This document shows positions 16,431 through 25,344 of a stretch of DNA of 64,000 nucleotides, in pieces (positions within the stretch are counted from its first letter, which is position 1; each line of letters starts with the position of its first letter). The notes below the pieces were generated by a model. It did no database searches. It was not told the origin of the DNA and saw only the letters and a list, made by a program, of their open reading frames with translations. Made by a program: the position numbers and the translations under genes. The stretch is from Chryseobacterium arachidis (lineage in GTDB: Bacteria > Bacteroidota > Bacteroidia > Flavobacteriales > Weeksellaceae), in assembly GCF_900129245.1 (NCBI RefSeq), contig NZ_FQUT01000002.1:372001-436000 (forward strand). Reading direction: 5' to 3'.

Positions 16431-16457
16431 TTAAAACCGCCAAATTGGCGGTTTTAA
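16431..16457. terminator. Bidirectional terminator between the M28 peptidase and the immunity genes
   Basis: TTAAAACCGCC-AAATT-GGCGGTTTTAA, a perfect 11-bp stem four bases after the + strand stop and two bases past the minus-strand stop. Confidence 0.85.
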
Positions 16458-16459
16458 TT

Positions 16460-16753
16460 TTATCTGGGATATCTTCCTGATTCGTACTCTTTTATATAAA
16501 ACTCAAGATTATGAGCAGTTCCAAATTCAATTATTTTTCCTGTTTTATTTTCAACCAAAAAAGGTGCACTTCCTAACAGTTTGTAAATTGAGTTTTTAGT
16601 CTCATAATAAATTTTGGAGTGATATATGAAATATATTCCGTAAGGCTTTTTAATCATTAGTTCTTCTGGAGCAATTAAAGTTTCCCCTACTTCGTCTTCA
16701 AGACTCGTAACATAATCATTTGCGATTTTTATTATTTCTTTTTCTGTAAGCAT
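16460..16753 (-). CDS. Imm35/YrhB-like putative immunity protein
   Basis: A 97-residue cytosolic protein. Its second half, GIYFIYHSKIYYETK followed by KLLGSAPFLVENKTGKII and EFGTAHNLEFYIKEYE, is the pattern of the Imm35 (YrhB-domain) immunity family: an aromatic-rich strand, a G-x-A-P-x-x-V-x-x-x-T-G turn and a G-T-A strand. Imm35 proteins neutralise toxins encoded just upstream. It is the third gene of the minus-strand operon, three bases after the 181-residue gene and downstream of the large toxin. Which toxin activity it blocks is inferred from position only. Confidence 0.7.
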   Translation of the reverse strand: MLTEKEIIKIANDYVTSLEDEVGETLIAPEELMIKKPYGIYFIYHSKIYYETKNSIYKLLGSAPFLVENKTGKIIEFGTAHNLEFYIKEYESGRYPR

Positions 16754-16756
16754 ATT

Positions 16757-17302
16757 TTATCTCATATGTATATGATACTTATCATTGACTTTCAATCTAA
16801 AGCTATTTCCTGTAATTTCAATAAAATCAATAGGGCTATTATTCAACGTATATCTTGTTATTGAACCATTATCTGTTTTTTGATATGTTTTTCCTTCCAA
16901 TTCATTTTCAATAATCTTAGAGACGTCAATATTTTTTTTAAAATTAAAAATTCGATCACTTGTATAACTGTAACCGTCCTTGTCTTTTTTTGATTGTTCT
17001 TTAAGAGTCAATATATCTTTTCTTATAAAATATTTTCCATCAACAACAGAGTAATTATTTATTATTTGTATATGATCTGACGCCTCACCATTGGAAAGCC
17101 ATCCGAACCAGTAATTTTTTGGATAATGATCTTTATAACAAATAATGTAAAACTTAATTAACTCATCTGTTGAACAGATTTTTAAATATTCTTTACATTT
17201 AGCATATTCGGGTGCCCATTGTTGTTGAAAAGGATCTATTTTCCCTAACCATTTATATGGGTTAGGTAACCATAAAAAATCTAATTTTAAATTTGATATC
17301 AT
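16757..17302 (-). CDS. Unknown protein of the toxin operon, possible second immunity protein
   Basis: I do not recognise this 181-residue protein. It has no signal peptide or membrane segment and is rich in aromatic residues (FLWLPNPYKWLGKIDPFQQQ near the N-terminus; NYWFGWLSNG at 63-72). It starts ten bases after the toxin stop and ends three bases before the Imm35-like gene, so it belongs to the same transcript. Size, solubility and position fit an immunity protein or toxin chaperone. No homology supports either. Confidence 0.6.
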   Translation of the reverse strand: MISNLKLDFLWLPNPYKWLGKIDPFQQQWAPEYAKCKEYLKICSTDELIKFYIICYKDHYPKNYWFGWLSNGEASDHIQIINNYSVVDGKYFIRKDILTLKEQSKKDKDGYSYTSDRIFNFKKNIDVSKIIENELEGKTYQKTDNGSITRYTLNNSPIDFIEITGNSFRLKVNDKYHIHMR

Positions 17303-17312
17303 TATTTATATT

Positions 17313-20150
17313 TTATTTATTAACATATTTCGAATATTCGACATAGGGTTCCATTTTTTTCCATAATTGCTTGAATGCCTTTCCTTCATTTAAACTTGCA
17401 CCTAAAACCTCCTGCATCTGTATCATATCCCACAATTCTTCTACAACCTTATCTGGTAGCCCCAAGTTCTTCATAGAATATACTGTTCCTGTCGGTCCAA
17501 ATGCTCTAATTTCCAAAAGCTCACAGGTAATAAACATCCATATATCTGCTAAACTTAGTCCTGATCCATTAGGATGGAAATGTGTTATTTTAGAGCCTTT
17601 AAAATATGTACTAGGAATATTGTCCCAAACTATATAATCTGGAAACTTTTCTCCAACATGTCTTTGTTTTATATTTCTTGCATTATTTACAAGCAATCCG
17701 TCTTCCTTTGTTATTTTCTTAGCAATAATTTCTTTTTCAAAATCCTTAATTATCTTGGTTACTCCATCTTCAACACTTGAAACAGTTTTAGCGAAAATGG
17801 AACTGTAATCTTCAGTTTCTCTTAGAGTTTTAATCAGTTTATCAAGATAAACTTCTATCTTCTTTCTTCCCCTAACTTTATTAAGGATATTATTAATGAA
17901 ATTTCCAACCTCTTCTTTACTTCCAGACTTTAATACAATTCCTTTATAAATTGTAGATACATCGCCTTTTATATTTTTAATAAAAAGTAAACCGGCATCC
18001 TGTAAACGAAAAGCTCCCTTGTATAATTGTCCAAATTCAACTGCACATTTTCTATACCTTACAAGTTGTAATCCTGATTTACAAAAACCTTTTATGTTTA
18101 ACGAATATACAGATTTCAATAATATATTAGAAAATTTTTCGGCTGGCAACGCTTGTAGCTTAAAAGAATGAAAAATCGGCACCGCCTTTTCCATAATTTG
18201 TGGAATCTTTTTTTCTATGGCTTTCACAATTACTGGTCCGGCTGTAGCAAAAGTCGCAATATTATAAAAATTGTCCCATTCCTCTAAAAACTCACGCCCT
18301 TCAGTTGTTCTTTCTAAATTTTGCTTAAGCCCTCCTTGTATAGTAAGATCTGCGGTAGCTAAACCTAAATCCGCAACTGCTGCGTATAAAATCATTCCAC
18401 TAGCTCCTGATTCTATGGTTGCAATACTTCCTAAAATCATCAGAACATCAGTTCCAATACGAATCATTTGATGCACTTTTTGCCATTCTTTCAAATCGCT
18501 GGCATGTTTTACAAATAAAGCAGGAACATTACTGATAATGCAATTTTCAAGTACATCACCTGTCTCAATATCATCATGATCCATATATTGAGAAAAAGTA
18601 ACTATTTCCAAAGGATTATAATAAGATTCTGTAAATGTTACTTCATCATCCCATTCTCCAACGGTCTGAACACCAATATCGGCATCAACATTACCATAAG
18701 GAATCCATTCCCTCATTCTATTTTCAAGATAAATCTTATTCTTATGCTCTCCGGATTCTTTATAAAAAATATGACTATCTAATGAATATTCAATTTTATA
18801 ATTAGTTTGCTTATCAATTAAATCTGTACCTTGAAAAAAATCTGTTTCAATATTTTCGGTATATGGTATTTTTATTTTTGAATCTTGTTCATGATCCTGA
18901 AGATGTGCTGTAATGATTGCTACAAATATGGTTTTATTATCAATCCAGTTTCCATAGGAATTTGATGATCCATTCATGACAAAAGCCCTTCCTTTGTACT
19001 CACTCTGTCCATCCATGTTTGAATAAATTCTTAAAACCAATTCGGGATCAGGTAGTAATTTATTTAAAATAAAGTTTCCTTTTATTCCTGTAAGTATTCT
19101 TATTGCGTAAGAACTTTCATCACGAAAATCCTGAGCAGGAAGAGACCACATGACTGCATTTTTCTTATCTTCCTGACTCAATTTATCATCATAATCCATG
19201 AATAGCATAAAATGCTTCCATAAAATTTCATCTGATAGTTTTAGATTTTCGCCATTTACATCAAAACCAGTTATAATAAAATCCGGTACTTTATCATAAA
19301 AGAATTTAAGTTGCTCAATCGTTCCTAAACTATTTGCTAATTGTTCAAATCTTTTAAATAAAATTACTTTATAATTGTTATATGCTTTTTCACCATAAAC
19401 TCTATTTATAAATCGTAAAAAAGTATTGTATGAATCTGTTCTTAAACCAATTGCTTTATATTTATCATCAATATTTACAGTAGTTTCAACAGAAGTTGGA
19501 TGACTATTCGTTTTAATGAAATCAGCTTGGGAGTAACAAATATAAAATTCATATATAATACTCTTGTTATTGATATCTATACTAATTGTATGTGTATATT
19601 TGCTTTTTGTTATATAATCTATGCTTGTATTGATGATAAGCGCCTTTTTCAACGAATCTAAAAACAAACTTTCAGATACATTCGTCAATTCTTCAGAGTT
19701 TATCTTTTGCTTTTCGGGACGATGTACAACTTCAAGCGTGTAGTTATTATCTCTTACAACTAAATTATCAGACTTAGCCATTGGAGGAATTCCTTTCTCT
19801 TTTTTAAATTCTTGCAATGCCTCTCCAGAAGTATTATATCTGGTAAAATCAAACTTATTTGATATAAAATATGTGGATCTGTCATCTAGGTCTTTAATAA
19901 GTTGCTCAACATTCAAATTCTCGTTTCCAAAGAAATCTTCTAAAGTTATTTCCTCTACTCTTTTCCCTCTTATTTGCGCCCAAGTTTTTCTGCTTATATC
20001 TTCAAATGATTTGTTGGTATTGTTTTGTAAACTTTTAATTTTTTCAATCCCATTTATTTTTTGATTAAGCAGAAAGTTTTTGTTTATTTCGACGAGAGAT
20101 AATAATTTCAATTGTTCAGGATCACTCGTATCAAAATCTTCGTAATTCAT
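17313..20150 (-). CDS. Putative polymorphic toxin with JAB/JAMM-like C-terminal domain
   Basis: A 945-residue protein without signal peptide. Residues 1-550 are unlike anything I recognise. A glycine/alanine-rich hydrophobic stretch (about 557-600, VLMILGSIATIESGASGMIL) resembles the membrane-active pre-toxin region of large effectors. The C-terminus has THFHPNGSGLSLADI (His857, His859, Ser866, Asp869), a H-x-H-P...S-x-x-D pattern like JAB/JAMM metallopeptidases, followed by IRAFGPTGTVYSM, a strand pattern seen with such domains in phage and polymorphic toxins. The H-x-H to S spacing is one residue shorter than in RadC. Two small genes follow. No PAAR, Rhs, LXG or T9SS tail was seen, so the export route is open (type VI secretion is one option). 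Confidence 0.65.
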   Translation of the reverse strand: MNYEDFDTSDPEQLKLLSLVEINKNFLLNQKINGIEKIKSLQNNTNKSFEDISRKTWAQIRGKRVEEITLEDFFGNENLNVEQLIKDLDDRSTYFISNKFDFTRYNTSGEALQEFKKEKGIPPMAKSDNLVVRDNNYTLEVVHRPEKQKINSEELTNVSESLFLDSLKKALIINTSIDYITKSKYTHTISIDINNKSIIYEFYICYSQADFIKTNSHPTSVETTVNIDDKYKAIGLRTDSYNTFLRFINRVYGEKAYNNYKVILFKRFEQLANSLGTIEQLKFFYDKVPDFIITGFDVNGENLKLSDEILWKHFMLFMDYDDKLSQEDKKNAVMWSLPAQDFRDESSYAIRILTGIKGNFILNKLLPDPELVLRIYSNMDGQSEYKGRAFVMNGSSNSYGNWIDNKTIFVAIITAHLQDHEQDSKIKIPYTENIETDFFQGTDLIDKQTNYKIEYSLDSHIFYKESGEHKNKIYLENRMREWIPYGNVDADIGVQTVGEWDDEVTFTESYYNPLEIVTFSQYMDHDDIETGDVLENCIISNVPALFVKHASDLKEWQKVHQMIRIGTDVLMILGSIATIESGASGMILYAAVADLGLATADLTIQGGLKQNLERTTEGREFLEEWDNFYNIATFATAGPVIVKAIEKKIPQIMEKAVPIFHSFKLQALPAEKFSNILLKSVYSLNIKGFCKSGLQLVRYRKCAVEFGQLYKGAFRLQDAGLLFIKNIKGDVSTIYKGIVLKSGSKEEVGNFINNILNKVRGRKKIEVYLDKLIKTLRETEDYSSIFAKTVSSVEDGVTKIIKDFEKEIIAKKITKEDGLLVNNARNIKQRHVGEKFPDYIVWDNIPSTYFKGSKITHFHPNGSGLSLADIWMFITCELLEIRAFGPTGTVYSMKNLGLPDKVVEELWDMIQMQEVLGASLNEGKAFKQLWKKMEPYVEYSKYVNK

Positions 20151-20272
20151 TTTTCATATTTATTTTGGATTAATAATTTAATACAAAACTATTATTTCAG
20201 TGCGCCAAAAGACGTCGCAATATATTTGATGATGTACAATTGAGAAATATTTGTAACAAAACAAGACAAATG

Positions 20273-20302
20273 CAAACCTATTAAGTAAAGTAAAAAGACA
20301 AA
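20273..20302 (-). promoter_or_regulatory. Candidate promoter of the toxin operon
   Basis: On the minus strand TTTG (20302-20299), 18 bases, then TAGGTTTG (20280-20273): both halves of the Bacteroidota -33/-7 promoter. The leader to the ATG at 20150 would be about 115 bases. Confidence 0.45.
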
Positions 20303-20329
20303 GAAAAACGTCTTATCATTTAAATTACG

Positions 20330-20337
20330 TAATTTTG
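20330..20337 (+). promoter_or_regulatory. -7 element TAATTTTG for the ABC exporter
   Basis: TAATTTTG ends 19 bases before the ATG at 20357 and matches TAnnTTTG. Confidence 0.55.
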
Positions 20338-20356
20338 CTATCCAATTTTTCATTGA

Positions 20357-22195
20357 ATGAACGAATATAAAAAAATACTGAAATTCGCCAGACCGCACCA
20401 AAAATATATTTTCGGAAGTTTATTCTTCAACCTATTATATTCTGTGTTTCAGATTGCTTCACTAGGAACGATTCTGCCGGTTTTAGGAATGCTTTTTGGC
20501 ACTATTAAAAGTGAGAAATTTCAGTCTGCCCCCCTATATTCTGGGGATCTTGTAGATTTATTCAAATATTTAAAAGCATATTCCAATTATTATATTCAAT
20601 CTTTGGTTGATGATTATGGTACGCTGAATGTTTTGGCATGGCTTTGCGTCATCACAGCGTTTATGTTTTTATTGAGAAACCTTTTCAGATATTTAGGATC
20701 TTTCCTTTTGATTAATTATCGCGTTGGTGTTACCAAAGACCTTCGTGGCGAGATGTATCGTAAGGTTTTATCTTTACCCGTTTCATTTTTTACAGAAAGT
20801 AGAAAAGGTGACATGATGTCTCGTATGTCTAATGACGTTGGCGAAGTTGAAGGAAATATTTTAGGAAGTTTAGTAGAACTCATTAACGCTCCGTTTATGT
20901 TAATCAGCACATTAATAAGTCTTTTTTTACTGAGTACTGAATTAACACTTTTTTCTCTTTTGGTTTTACCAGTAATGGGAACTATGATTGCTTTAATTGG
21001 AAAAAGTCTTAAAAAAGATTCTCACGAAGCTCAGAACGAAATGGGAACAATTTTCTCAATCGTTGATGAAACTCTGAAATCGTCAAAAGTAATTAAGATT
21101 TTCAGTGCAGAGAAAATTATGGATAACCGATTCATGGGCTCTATGAACAAATGGATCAACAGTTCGATAAGATTAGGCAGAAAAAAAGAATTGGCATCGC
21201 CGATAAGCGAATTCCTTGGATCTGTTACGTTCTTAATTATCGCATGGTATGGTGGAAAACAAATTGTCGTAGAACACAGTATTGCTCCCCAGGACTTTTT
21301 AGTATTCTTAGGAATGTTCTTCCAGATTTTACCTCCGGTAAAGAGTTTATCACAATCTATTTCTAATGTACAGAAAGGCGAAGCTTCTTTACACAGAGTA
21401 TTGGAGATTCTTGAAGCCGATGTAAAAATTGAAGAAGTTGCAGAGCCAGTTTCAATTTCTACGCTTGAGAAGCAGATAGAATTTAAAAATATTGGGTTCT
21501 ATTATGATAAATCTAATTTAATTCTGAAAAATTTCAGTCTTACGATTCCAAAAGGTAAAACTGTTGCGCTTGTAGGGCAAAGTGGTAGTGGTAAAACTAC
21601 AATTGCCAATCTTTTAGCGCGATTTTATGATGTTTCTCAAGGAGAAATTTTAATTGACGGAATTGATATTAAGCATTTAAAACTAAAAGAATATCGCAAA
21701 TTGTTGGGTATGGTAACTCAGGAATCTGTGTTATTTAATGATACGGTTTACAATAATATTTTAATGGGCAAACCAGATGCAACGAGAGAAGAAGTAATTG
21801 CTGCCGCAAAAATAGCCAATGCAGATTCGTTCATCACCAATCTTCCTGACGGTTACGATTCCAACATCGGAGATGATGGAGGAAAGCTTTCCGGAGGTCA
21901 GAAGCAAAGAGTCTCCATCGCCAGAGCAGTATTGAAAAATCCACCGATTATGATTTTGGATGAGGCAACTTCCGCTTTGGATACTGAATCCGAAAGATTT
22001 GTTCAGGATGCTTTGGAAAAAATGATGGAGAACAGAACTTCTTTGGTCATTGCTCACCGACTTTCAACCATTCAGAAAGCAGACTGGATTGTGGTGATGG
22101 AAAAAGGCGATATCGTAGAGCAAGGAACCCACCAAGAACTTATGACCCAAAAAGGAACCTATCAGAAGTTGGTTGAGCTGCAAAATTTTGAGTAA
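20357..22195 (+). CDS. ABC exporter, fused permease and ATPase, MsbA-like
   Basis: A 612-residue half-transporter. The N-terminal six-helix type IV exporter domain spans about 15-340; the ATPase follows with Walker A (VALVGQSGSGKTTIANLL), Q-loop (VTQESVLF), signature (KLSGGQKQRVSIARA), Walker B (PIMILDEATSALD) and H-loop (VIAHRLSTI). It works as a homodimer or with a like partner in the inner membrane and could flip lipids or export drugs; MsbA-type lipid A-core flipping is plausible but the substrate cannot be read from sequence. It leads a short operon with the next gene 23 bases downstream. Confidence 0.88.
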   Translation: MNEYKKILKFARPHQKYIFGSLFFNLLYSVFQIASLGTILPVLGMLFGTIKSEKFQSAPLYSGDLVDLFKYLKAYSNYYIQSLVDDYGTLNVLAWLCVITAFMFLLRNLFRYLGSFLLINYRVGVTKDLRGEMYRKVLSLPVSFFTESRKGDMMSRMSNDVGEVEGNILGSLVELINAPFMLISTLISLFLLSTELTLFSLLVLPVMGTMIALIGKSLKKDSHEAQNEMGTIFSIVDETLKSSKVIKIFSAEKIMDNRFMGSMNKWINSSIRLGRKKELASPISEFLGSVTFLIIAWYGGKQIVVEHSIAPQDFLVFLGMFFQILPPVKSLSQSISNVQKGEASLHRVLEILEADVKIEEVAEPVSISTLEKQIEFKNIGFYYDKSNLILKNFSLTIPKGKTVALVGQSGSGKTTIANLLARFYDVSQGEILIDGIDIKHLKLKEYRKLLGMVTQESVLFNDTVYNNILMGKPDATREEVIAAAKIANADSFITNLPDGYDSNIGDDGGKLSGGQKQRVSIARAVLKNPPIMILDEATSALDTESERFVQDALEKMMENRTSLVIAHRLSTIQKADWIVVMEKGDIVEQGTHQELMTQKGTYQKLVELQNFE

Positions 22196-22218
22196 AACAA
22201 CTTTAAACACACATTTAA

Positions 22219-22566
22219 ATGAATCCTATACAAGAGTATTTCTACAGAATTGAAGAGCCTGATAGAAGTACTCTTCTTTTTTTGCGCAGAAAAATATTAG
22301 AATCAGATACAGAAAATATTACAGAAACACTGAGTTTCGGATTGCCATTCTTTAAATACAAAAAGAAAATGCTGTGTTATTTTTATTTCAGTAAAAAGCA
22401 TCAAAAACATTATGTAAGTTTTTATCACGGCGATAAACTTGATCATCCGTTACTGCTTCAGGAAGGCAGAAAGAAGTTTAAAATCCTTTTAATTGATATG
22501 AATGAGGATTTGCCTTTACAATTGATTTTGGAGTTCATTGATGAAGTGAAAAAGCATATTAAGTAA
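22219..22566 (+). CDS. DUF1801-type (YdhG-like) small protein
   Basis: A 115-residue cytosolic protein beginning with an amphipathic helix (MNPIQEYFYRIEEPDRSTLLFLRRKI) and then ETLSFGLPFFKYKKKMLCYFYFSKKH, the helix-strand pattern of DUF1801/YdhG proteins. The function is unknown. It follows the ABC exporter by 23 bases in the same direction. A two-domain relative is encoded at 62420-63031. Confidence 0.65.
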   Translation: MNPIQEYFYRIEEPDRSTLLFLRRKILESDTENITETLSFGLPFFKYKKKMLCYFYFSKKHQKHYVSFYHGDKLDHPLLLQEGRKKFKILLIDMNEDLPLQLILEFIDEVKKHIK

Positions 22567-22573
22567 AAACAGG

Positions 22574-22987
22574 TTATTTTTTGTAAGAAATATGTAATGT
22601 AAAACTGCCTTTATCATATTCTGATAATGAAACAACATTATTAAACTTTCTCTTTGTAATTTTTAGCAGAGAATCCTGTAATATTTTTGAATCTTTTATC
22701 CCATAATAATCAAAGATGATATCCCCTTTTTTATGAGCAAAATGATCATAGTTTTTCTCTAAATATGATACATATTCTTTAATATATATTTCTGAAGTCA
22801 TTTTCCGGCAGCTCCCCGCCAATGAACATTTTAATAAATACTTGCCCTCTTTAAATCTCATTTGAAAAATATTACAGTCATCCGAAATATTTTTTTCTGT
22901 CAGAATATAATTTTCCGGCAATCCAATATCTTCCTGTTTTTTACATGCTATAAAAAAGACCAAAAGCAAAATCGTATAATATTTCAT
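22574..22987 (-). CDS. Small lipoprotein of unknown function
   Basis: A 137-residue protein with lipobox MKYYTILLLVFFIACKK (Cys15). The mature part has three further cysteines (CNIF, LKCSLAGSC) that could form disulfides and a C-terminal strand GSFTLHISYKK. I do not recognise a family. The start at 22987 is chosen because the signal peptide begins there. It converges on the DUF1801 gene with only seven bases between stops. Confidence 0.6.
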   Translation of the reverse strand: MKYYTILLLVFFIACKKQEDIGLPENYILTEKNISDDCNIFQMRFKEGKYLLKCSLAGSCRKMTSEIYIKEYVSYLEKNYDHFAHKKGDIIFDYYGIKDSKILQDSLLKITKRKFNNVVSLSEYDKGSFTLHISYKK

Positions 22988-23019
22988 CCTGCAATAAAAT
23001 TTAAAATCAAATATAATAG

Positions 23020-23049
23020 AAAAGACCACCTCTCCCGAAGCAGTCTTTT
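23020..23049 (-). terminator. Imperfect hairpin after psd
   Basis: AAAAGAC and GTCTTTT arms with a partly paired interior, about 25 bases beyond the psd stop on the minus strand. No strong T-run follows. Confidence 0.4.
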
Positions 23050-23071
23050 AATATTTTCAAAGTTTATAAAC

Positions 23072-23725
23072 TTACTCTTTCATTCTTGCGATTACATCCA
23101 AACCACCTTTTGTAATATCCCCGATCTTACATATAATTTCTGTATCCAAAGGCAGGAATACATCCATTCTGGAGCCAAATTTAATGAATCCGAACTCATG
23201 TCCTGCTTTTGCTTTATCCCCTTCATTACAATAGAAAACAATTCTTCTCGCCACATATCCCGCAATCTGTCTGAACACTACCTGATGATTGGTTAAACTT
23301 TTCACTGCAACCGTTGTTCTTTCATTTTCTGTGGAAGATTTCTCATGCCACGCAACAAGATATTTTCCGGGATGGTATTTCTTATAAATAACTTCACCTG
23401 AAACAGGATATCGACAAATATGAACATTCAGCGGAGACATGAAAATAGAAACCTGAATAGCTTTTCCTTTGATAAATTCGTCTTCTTCTACTTCTTTTAT
23501 CATCACCACTTTCCCGTCAACAGGAGCGATAACGTTTTCTCTGTGTTCTAAAATGTTGCGATCCGGAACTCTGAAGAACCAAAATACTAAGCTGTAAATT
23601 ACCAATAATGGCAGGATGATCAATAAAGACCACATTTCAAGAAAATAAATAGCCAACGCTCCAAGCACGATAAATGCAATGGTAGCAACGGTAATCGTTC
23701 CTTTCGATTCTTTGTGTAGTTTCAT
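23072..23725 (-). CDS. psd: Phosphatidylserine decarboxylase proenzyme
   Basis: A 217-residue membrane-associated enzyme that makes phosphatidylethanolamine from phosphatidylserine. Two N-terminal hydrophobic segments (11-28, 32-50) are followed by the catalytic domain: VIAPVDGKVV (65-74), SPLNVHICRYP (97-107) and the autocleavage site FGS (Gly184-Ser185), where the pyruvoyl group forms. The short length matches the archaeal-type/Bacteroidota form. It starts four bases after cdsA ends, placing two steps of phospholipid synthesis in one operon. Confidence 0.9.
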   Translation of the reverse strand: MKLHKESKGTITVATIAFIVLGALAIYFLEMWSLLIILPLLVIYSLVFWFFRVPDRNILEHRENVIAPVDGKVVMIKEVEEDEFIKGKAIQVSIFMSPLNVHICRYPVSGEVIYKKYHPGKYLVAWHEKSSTENERTTVAVKSLTNHQVVFRQIAGYVARRIVFYCNEGDKAKAGHEFGFIKFGSRMDVFLPLDTEIICKIGDITKGGLDVIARMKE

Positions 23726-23729
23726 GAGA

Positions 23730-24602
23730 TTAAATGAATTTTTCTAAAATAAAGTACAAATATACGACAGGAACGCAAATTAAAAAACTATCCAGCCTAT
23801 CTAATACTCCGCCATGCCCGGGAATGATATTCCCGCTGTCTTTTACTCCAAAATTTCTTTTCAGCTGACTTTCCACCAAATCTCCCACAGGAGCAAAAGC
23901 AGCGACTAGAAAACCTACCACCATCCAGTTTCCGCGAAGATCAGAATGATATTGTTCTACGAAATAAGATAACACTAAAGTAAGAACGACTCCGCCAATA
24001 TATCCTTCCCAAGTTTTCTTAGGAGAGATTTTAGGCGCCATTTTATGTTTCCCGAAGAATTTTCCCGTTAAATAAGCAAAAGTATCACTGCTCCATATCA
24101 GGATGAACAAAAACAATACTTCCAATGAAAAACGGTCATCAAATGAAGAAAACTTAGGTAATCCTAAAGCAAAACTAAAAGGTAAAGCCACGTAAATAAC
24201 CGTAAAAATAAGTTTTCCGCTGTCGTAATACAATTCGTTTGCGAACTTAAATAAAGTGACCACAGCAATCACAATCAACACCATCGCCAGAATTTCACTT
24301 ATCCTGAAATCAAAATAGAAACCATGCTGGAAAAACCTTTTTGAAAAAATATAGAAAACAAAAACAATTAACGGGAAAACTACCCATTTTTCATAGCCGT
24401 TTCCGAAATTCATGATTTTAAAACATTCCCAAGAACCTACCCCCAGCAACAAAGTAATTAACCCGTAATACAGATATTCCTGCTTCACAAGATTCGGCGA
24501 AATACTGTTGATTAGCTGTGCTCCGATCGGCGTGGTACAAAGAATAATGATTGCTACATAAACAATTCCAGATAGCGTTCTTTGAATGAGATTTTTGTCC
24601 AA
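23730..24602 (-). CDS. cdsA: Phosphatidate cytidylyltransferase
   Basis: A 290-residue polytopic membrane enzyme making CDP-diacylglycerol from phosphatidate and CTP. The CDS signature is at the C-terminal side: SPKKTWEGYIGG, then APVGDLVESQLKR and KDSGNIIPGHGGVLDRLDS, the metal-binding region. Seven or more hydrophobic segments precede and surround it. It is followed at once by psd and preceded 24 bases upstream by the LUD-domain gene. Confidence 0.92.
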   Translation of the reverse strand: MDKNLIQRTLSGIVYVAIIILCTTPIGAQLINSISPNLVKQEYLYYGLITLLLGVGSWECFKIMNFGNGYEKWVVFPLIVFVFYIFSKRFFQHGFYFDFRISEILAMVLIVIAVVTLFKFANELYYDSGKLIFTVIYVALPFSFALGLPKFSSFDDRFSLEVLFLFILIWSSDTFAYLTGKFFGKHKMAPKISPKKTWEGYIGGVVLTLVLSYFVEQYHSDLRGNWMVVGFLVAAFAPVGDLVESQLKRNFGVKDSGNIIPGHGGVLDRLDSFLICVPVVYLYFILEKFI

Positions 24603-24626
24603 GGTTTTAATTTTAAAAGTTGATGC

Positions 24627-25208
24627 TTAATCTTCAAGCAGCAATAAAAACAGTTTTGTATTGGTATTGGAAGACGGATCCAATTTCGAGTGACCTCCAC
24701 TGATAGAAGTAAGATTCTTAATATTTCCGTTTCTTTTTATTTTCCCCATTGCATCATTCAGGTTATTAACAATCTGAGAAACATTGGCCATAATGATAAT
24801 TTTATTGGGAAGTCTGGAAGAATGGTAATGAAGAATATTATTATGAGAAAGCATAATTCTTCCGTCATAGGCAATCAGGTATTCGCAGGTAATGAAACTT
24901 GCATCATTTCCGCTTTGTAACTCTGGAGTATAAGGGGTTTTTACAACGGTTAAGAAATTCTGAAGATCTTTATCCCAACAGAAAACGTTGCTTATTCCTT
25001 CTATTTTAATAATTTGATTTAACGTCTGCAATGCTTCTGCTTCATCAGCACAATAATTAAAAAATCCTCCTGAGTGCGTAAACAACTGGGCAAACTTATA
25101 GTCGAGATCCGCATTCTTGAGCGAATCTCCTAACTTTTCCAGACTTTGTTTCTCTTCTTCTTCAGGCTGGTTGGTAAGTTTGCTTACAATTTTCTTGAAT
25201 AAATTCAA
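24627..25208 (-). CDS. LUD domain-containing protein
   Basis: A 193-residue cytosolic protein resembling the LutC/YkgG (LUD) family: a variable N-terminal helix region (1-60), then ISNVFCWDKDLQNFL, ASFITCEYLIAYDGRIMLS and KIIIMANVSQIVNNLNDAM with the late GGHSKLDPSSNTNTKLFLLLLED. LUD proteins are tied to lactate utilisation in some bacteria. Flavobacterial copies sit between ftsH and cdsA as here, with no lutA/lutB, so that role is doubtful. Confidence 0.7.
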   Translation of the reverse strand: MNLFKKIVSKLTNQPEEEEKQSLEKLGDSLKNADLDYKFAQLFTHSGGFFNYCADEAEALQTLNQIIKIEGISNVFCWDKDLQNFLTVVKTPYTPELQSGNDASFITCEYLIAYDGRIMLSHNNILHYHSSRLPNKIIIMANVSQIVNNLNDAMGKIKRNGNIKNLTSISGGHSKLDPSSNTNTKLFLLLLED

Positions 25209-25288
25209 AGTAATTTAGTTTTGGTCACTTTATACAAAAATATAAAATTAATCAGATAGAAATCCAAAAACGTGCCGATAAATATTAA

Positions 25289-25320
25289 AAAACCTGACAA
25301 TTTTACAACTGTCAGGTTTT
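25289..25320. terminator. Hairpin between ftsH and the LUD gene
   Basis: AAAACCTGACA and TGTCAGGTTTT form a perfect 11-bp stem 25 bases beyond the ftsH stop on the minus strand, followed there by A/T. It may end or reduce read-through into the LUD-cdsA-psd genes. Confidence 0.7.
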
Positions 25321-25344
25321 GTTTTATTTAAATTTCAAGAAATT

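Noticed and set aside
22862..23296. 144-codon + strand frame across the lipoprotein and psd genes
   Set aside because: It is antisense to two well-supported genes and shows no family pattern or start signal.
25289..25320. Hairpin as a riboswitch or RNA thermometer for the LUD gene
   Set aside because: A simple 11-bp stem directly after ftsH is adequately explained as a terminator.
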